This document shows, piece by piece, positions 6,925 to 9,712 of a DNA stretch of 9,712 nt. Every line of letters starts with the position of its first letter. Positions within the stretch are counted from its first letter, which is position 1. Under the pieces are notes generated by a model, which ran no database searches, was not told the DNA's origin, and saw nothing but the letters and a program-made list of their open reading frames with translations. This DNA is from Rubrobacteraceae bacterium (lineage in GTDB: Bacteria > Actinomycetota > Rubrobacteria > Rubrobacterales > Rubrobacteraceae): positions 1-9,712 of the forward strand of contig JAJNDJ010000115.1 of the NCBI GenBank assembly GCA_021156345.1, written 5' to 3'. The translations under genes were made by a program, and so were the position numbers.

Positions 6925-7284
6925 GTGAGTGATCTTCGTGGCCTCGCGGAAGAAGACTTCTGTTACCTGACGACGACGGGGAGGGTAACGGGAAGGCCGC
7001 ACGAGATCGAGATCTGGTTCGCCCTCATACCGGAGAGACGCGCCCTCTACATGCTCTCGGGAGGAGGCGACCGCTCGGACTGGGTAAAGAACCTCAGCCG
7101 CGATCCTGATGTGGAGGTCCGCATAGCGGGGAAGCGTTATAGCGGTCGCGTCCGCGGGGCCAAAGACGCGGAAGAGGACGAGCTGGCACGGCGGTTGCTG
7201 GTCGAGAAGTACGAGAGCAGTCCGGGTCGTCTAGAGAGCTGGCGCCGCAGAGCGTTGCCCCTGGTGGTGGACCTCGCACAGTAG
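6925..7284 (+). CDS. Deazaflavin (F420)-dependent nitroreductase-family protein (DUF385/Ddn-like)
   Basis: The 119-residue protein has the split-barrel signature of the Ddn-like family: TTTGRVTGRPHEIEIWF (about 16-32), the strand ALYMLSGGG (40-48) followed by DWVKNL (52-57), and the strand VEVRIAGKRY (63-72). Relatives in actinobacteria use reduced coenzyme F420 to reduce quinones or nitroaromatics, and some act in defence against oxidative stress. F420 use here is inferred from the family. It is slightly shorter than Mycobacterium Ddn (about 150) because it lacks its N-terminal extension; the C-terminus looks intact. The start is GTG at 6925; the ribosome-binding site is poor, the nearest purine run being GAGG about ten bases upstream. 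It lies 75 bases after the acyl-CoA synthetase and may be read with it. Confidence 0.82.
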   Translation: MSDLRGLAEEDFCYLTTTGRVTGRPHEIEIWFALIPERRALYMLSGGGDRSDWVKNLSRDPDVEVRIAGKRYSGRVRGAKDAEEDELARRLLVEKYESSPGRLESWRRRALPLVVDLAQ

Positions 7285-7373
7285 GGGCTACGCGGGAGTG
7301 GCGCCAAAGAGCGAGGACTGCGCCCGGAGGGCACGCTGGAGTTATCTGGAATAATCGAGGTGAGGATAAGGTC

Positions 7374-7862
7374 GTGCGAGCCAGAGCAGCCAGTTCGGAA
7401 GACGCGAAAGCCATAGCCCGCATCTATAACGAGGGCATCGAGGAGCGCATCGCGACGTTCGAGACCAGCCCGCGGGCGGCACGGAAGATACAGGCCTGGT
7501 TCGATGGGACTCACCCTGTCGTGGTTGTGGAGGAAGAAGGGGAGGTGATCTCCTTCGCCAACACCACGGCCTACAGCCCCCGCAGGTGCTACTCCGGCGT
7601 GGCCGAATTCTCCGTATACACCGCCAGCGAGGCCAGGGGCAGCGGTGCAGGCACCCTGGCGATGAAGACTCTTATTCAAGCAGCGGAGGAAGCCGGCTTC
7701 TGGAAACTCGTCGCTCGTGTCTTCGTGGAGAACGAGCCGAGCCGGAAGCTACTACTCGCTTTAGGCTTCCGCGAGGTGGGAGTCCACGAGAAACACGCCA
7801 GGCTCGACGGAGTATGGCGCGACGTTGTAGTCGTCGAGCGACTTCTTCCGGCCAATCTCTAG
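7374..7862 (+). CDS. arsN1: GNAT N-acetyltransferase, ArsN1/phosphinothricin acetyltransferase-like
   Basis: The 162-residue protein is a complete GNAT acetyltransferase of the Pat/ArsN1 subfamily, which transfers acetyl from acetyl-CoA to the amino group of amino-acid-like toxins such as arsinothricin or phosphinothricin. Visible features are RIYNEGIEERIATFET (residues 16-31), typical of ArsN1 proteins, EFSVY (78-82), the acetyl-CoA pyrophosphate loop RGSGAG (88-93), RVFVENEPSRKLLLALGF (115-132) and DGVWRDVVVVERL (145-157). No other arsenic gene lies nearby, so a role against an arsenical is only a family-based guess, and a housekeeping substrate such as methionine derivatives is possible. 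GTG at 7374 follows the purine-rich GGTGAGGATAAGG. The 89-base gap upstream has no convincing promoter, though AATAAT at 7350-7355 could be a -10. Its stop overlaps that of the convergent meaB. Confidence 0.85.
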   Translation: MRARAASSEDAKAIARIYNEGIEERIATFETSPRAARKIQAWFDGTHPVVVVEEEGEVISFANTTAYSPRRCYSGVAEFSVYTASEARGSGAGTLAMKTLIQAAEEAGFWKLVARVFVENEPSRKLLLALGFREVGVHEKHARLDGVWRDVVVVERLLPANL

Positions 7863-8714
7863 ACGTCCTCGAAGATGCGCTCCGAGGCCGAGATAGGGTC
7901 GAGTTCCCTGTTGTAGACTTTCTCGACGAGCTCCGTATCCTCGCGGGCCAGGCGCTCGTGCATCTCTTTCTCCAGGCGGTTCGTGGCCCACGAGATGACG
8001 AAGTCTCTAAGGGCGGCCCGCCGCCTCTTACCAAGCCTGCCGTCCTGTTCGAGGAACCGACGGTGCTTCGCTATGGTGTCTTTCAGTTCCACGCACCTCT
8101 GAGGCGGCGTTCTTTGCCTGCGGGTTATCCGCCTTGTTGATGCAAAAGACGTCCGCTATCTCCATGACCCCGGCCTTGAGCGCCTGCACCGAGTCCCCCG
8201 TTCCCGGCTGCAGGCAAAGCACCACCGTGTCGGCCGCAGAGGCTACCTCGACCTCTCCCTGCCCAACCCCGACGGTCTCGTAGAGGATCACATCGTAGCC
8301 GCCGGCCTCCATCGCGATGGCGGCGAGTCGCGAGCCGCCGGCGAGCCCGCCAAGGTGTCCGCGGCTACCCATCGAGCGGATGAACACTCCGGCGTCGAGA
8401 AAGTGGTCAGAGAGCCTTATGCGGTCGCCAAGGATAGCACCCTTCGAGAAAGGGCTCGAAGGATCGACAGAGACCACCCCGACCCGCCTGTCTTCCTGTC
8501 TGTAGAGTTCTATTAGCTTGGCGATGATGCTGCTCTTGCCGACACCGGGCGGTCCCGTGAAGCCTACGGTCAGAGCATCACCGGTCTCAGGGTAGATCTC
8601 TGCAATTATCCCGGCCGTCTCTTCGTCTTCGCGCTCTATCTTCGAGATCACTCGCGCCAGTGCCCGCCGGTCGCCCGCGAGCAACCGTTCTACGAGCCTA
8701 TCCTTGCCGTTCAA
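7859..8714 (-). pseudogene. meaB: MeaB/ArgK-family GTPase (methylmalonyl-CoA mutase chaperone), frameshifted with internal deletion
   Basis: MeaB is a SIMIBI-class GTPase that protects and reloads the B12 enzyme methylmalonyl-CoA mutase. The first frame (from 8714) has Walker A GPPGVGKSS (54-62), VDPSSPFSKGAILGDRIRL (83-101), IRSMGSRGHLGG, ETVGVGQ (146-152) and the guanine-binding NKAD (193-196). Homology leaves that frame after SEVR (residue 208, base 8091) and resumes one frame over at VELKDTIAKHRRFLE (base 8092 downward), running to the normal helical C-terminus ending FEDV. The segment between, about 25-30 residues holding the PP-hydrophobic-ATxGxG region, is absent. The remaining open length corresponds to about 284 residues against the usual 310-330. 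The start is taken as TTG at 8714, 16 bases after the OsmC stop; the ribosome-binding site is weak, so this is uncertain. Sequencing or assembly error remains possible. Confidence 0.8.
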
Positions 8715-8730
8715 GCCGGTTCGCGATCTT

Positions 8731-9228
8731 CTACGCCCACTCCGTCTGGAGGTCCGGTGTCTCGGCCAGCGTCTGGAAGACGACGCAGTACTGTTCTGTT
8801 TTCTGGCGCAGGTCCTCCAACTGTTCTTCGGTAGCCTCAGGCGCGACGATGTCGAAGGTGGTGCGGATAGTCTCGAAGCCAACTGGGACGTCCTCGGAGA
8901 CGCCGAGCGTCCCGGCGAGGTCCATCTCCCCCGCCACGGTGACCTCGATGCTTTCCGCCTCTATCCCCATGGCCTCTGCGACCATCTGACAGGTTACCTG
9001 GGCACAGGCTGCCAACGCTCCCAGCAGAAGATCTCCGGAACAGGCGACCTCTCCTGTACCGCCTGTGCCCGCATGGGCTTCGGCTTCGTAGACGGCGCGG
9101 CCTACATCCACTGAGCAGGAGATCGGGGTGTCCTGCTGACTCGCTTTGGCTTCGAGCGTTATCCGGGAAGATCCCGGCTCATCGCGGTACCTTTTCTTTA
9201 GCGGCCTCTGCACCGACCGTAGATCCAT
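8731..9228 (-). CDS. OsmC-family peroxide-detoxification-type protein
   Basis: The 165-residue protein has the OsmC/Ohr fold signature. The first conserved cysteine is in the helix GALAACAQVTC (Cys75), and the second is in EQYCVVFQTL (Cys148). In characterised relatives these two cysteines reduce organic hydroperoxides. The N-terminal part carries the strand-rich segment with TGGTGEVACSGDLLLG. A precise subfamily (OsmC, Ohr or YhfA-like) cannot be fixed, and the substrate is unknown. ATG at 9228 has GGGAGG six bases upstream. It ends 16 bases before meaB on the same strand, so the two are likely co-transcribed. A possible -10 box lies 37 bases upstream of the start. Confidence 0.87.
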   Translation of the reverse strand: MDLRSVQRPLKKRYRDEPGSSRITLEAKASQQDTPISCSVDVGRAVYEAEAHAGTGGTGEVACSGDLLLGALAACAQVTCQMVAEAMGIEAESIEVTVAGEMDLAGTLGVSEDVPVGFETIRTTFDIVAPEATEEQLEDLRQKTEQYCVVFQTLAETPDLQTEWA

Positions 9229-9264
9229 GATCGTCCTCCCGAGGTAGCGGCCCTACGGCAGCCT

Positions 9265-9270
9265 AATATA
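9265..9270 (-). promoter_or_regulatory. Candidate -10 box for the OsmC gene
   Basis: Read on the minus strand this is TATATT, one mismatch from TATAAT, placed to give a leader of about 30 bases before the OsmC ATG. The region at -35 (GCAATT at 17-base spacing) is a poor match, so a sigma factor other than the housekeeping one, or an activator, may be involved. Tentative. Confidence 0.35.
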
Positions 9271-9348
9271 GCCTCTTACACCGAAAAATTGCGTACCACC
9301 CGCAGAACATGTGTCGCACACTCTCATAGCTATTCCGGTAGATCGTTT

Positions 9349-9363
9349 GGGGCCTGAGGCCCC
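9349..9363 (-). terminator. GC hairpin downstream of sucB, without a T-run
   Basis: ggggcc and ggcccc form a perfect six-base stem around tga, 28 bases past the sucB stop. No T-rich stretch follows on the minus strand, so it fits a U-less or Rho-assisted terminator, or simple 3'-end protection, better than a standard intrinsic terminator. It separates sucB from the OsmC gene. Confidence 0.35.
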
Positions 9364-9390
9364 GCAGGCATGACGGACGCTCTCATGCTT

Positions 9391-9712
9391 CTAGCCTTCC
9401 AGCAGGAGCGATTCAGGGTCTTCGACGAGTTCTTTGATGCGAACCAGGAAGCTGACCGCCTCGGCTCCGTCTATGACGCGATGGTCGTAGGAGAGCGCGA
9501 GGTACATCATGGGACGGACCATAACCTCGCCTTCGACGACGACGGGGCGCTCCTGGATCTTGTGCATCCCCAGTATCGCGACCTGGGGCATGGTGAGGAT
9601 AGGCGTAGAGACTAGCGAGCCGAAGATGCCACCGTTGGTTATGGTGAACGTTCCCCCGCGCAGGTCTTCGAGTGTCAACTTGCCCTCGCGGGCTTTTGTG
9701 GCCAGGTCGGCT
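9391..9712 (-). CDS. sucB: 2-oxoglutarate dehydrogenase E2 (dihydrolipoamide succinyltransferase), C-terminal fragment
   Basis: The frame is open to the right edge and gives 107 residues of the catalytic domain, ending at TAG. E2 moves the succinyl group from lipoyl-lysine to CoA in the 2-oxoglutarate dehydrogenase complex. Visible features are [33 protein letters not shown] and the catalytic motif SYDHRVIDG, with the His and Asp that define the acyltransferase active site. The combination of [15 protein letters not shown] and [13 protein letters not shown] is much closer to SucB than to pyruvate dehydrogenase E2. The lipoyl and subunit-binding domains lie outside the window. With glutamate dehydrogenase at the other end, both sides of the 2-oxoglutarate node are present. 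Confidence 0.88.
   Translation of the reverse strand, partial: ADLATKAREGKLTLEDLRGGTFTITNGGIFGSLVSTPILTMPQVAILGMHKIQERPVVVEGEVMVRPMMYLALSYDHRVIDGAEAVSFLVRIKELVEDPESLLLEG

Noticed and set aside
9306..9317. LexA/SOS-box-like sequence GAAC-N4-GTCG
   Set aside because: It has two mismatches from GAAC-N4-GTTC in the conserved half-site and does not precede an SOS gene.
6908..9361. Nine-base match cctgaggcc shared by the 6908 and 9353 regions
   Set aside because: The match is short and GC-rich, and the flanks do not align, so it is not evidence for a repeat family.

Overview
The window looks like a chromosomal stretch from a high-GC bacterium, most likely an actinobacterium. A Rubrobacter-like lineage is my best guess, but nothing here proves the genus. 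The grounds are the GC-rich coding sequence, a deazaflavin (F420)-type nitroreductase-family gene, a large NAD-type glutamate dehydrogenase, and heavy use of TTG and GTG start codons. I see no rRNA, tRNA, CRISPR array, insertion sequence, phage gene or origin.

Layout: (1) 1-1017, plus strand: C-terminal part of a large NAD-dependent glutamate dehydrogenase entering from the left. (2) 1014-2847, minus strand: an acetyl-CoA acetyltransferase (thiolase) followed by a gamma-carbonic-anhydrase-family protein; the latter's stop overlaps the dehydrogenase stop. (3) 2848-3182: a divergent intergenic region dense in inverted repeats. (4) 3183-7862, plus strand: a two-domain VOC/glyoxalase-fold protein, a broken FAD-dependent dehydrogenase of the fumarate reductase/tricarballylate dehydrogenase type, an AMP-forming acyl-CoA synthetase, an F420-type nitroreductase-family protein and an ArsN1-like N-acetyltransferase. 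(5) 7859-9712, minus strand: a broken meaB (methylmalonyl-CoA mutase chaperone GTPase), an OsmC-family protein, and the C-terminal end of a 2-oxoglutarate dehydrogenase E2 (sucB) running off the right edge.

How they fit together: most of the enzymes work around acyl-CoA and the 2-oxoglutarate/succinyl-CoA node. The acyl-CoA synthetase activates a carboxylic acid and thiolase cleaves or condenses acetyl-CoA units. MeaB would support propionyl-CoA entry through methylmalonyl-CoA. Glutamate dehydrogenase makes 2-oxoglutarate and SucB belongs to the complex that oxidises it. The VOC, FAD-dehydrogenase and acyl-CoA synthetase genes read as a small catabolic group for an unidentified substrate.

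The most notable points are: two genes (the FAD dehydrogenase and meaB) that each seem to have lost a conserved internal segment with the same change of reading frame; two convergent gene pairs that each share a CTAG at their overlapping stops; several perfect or near-perfect inverted repeats between genes, some operator-like; and a VOC protein with an incomplete metal-ligand triad. I did not find a convincing wholly new multi-gene system.
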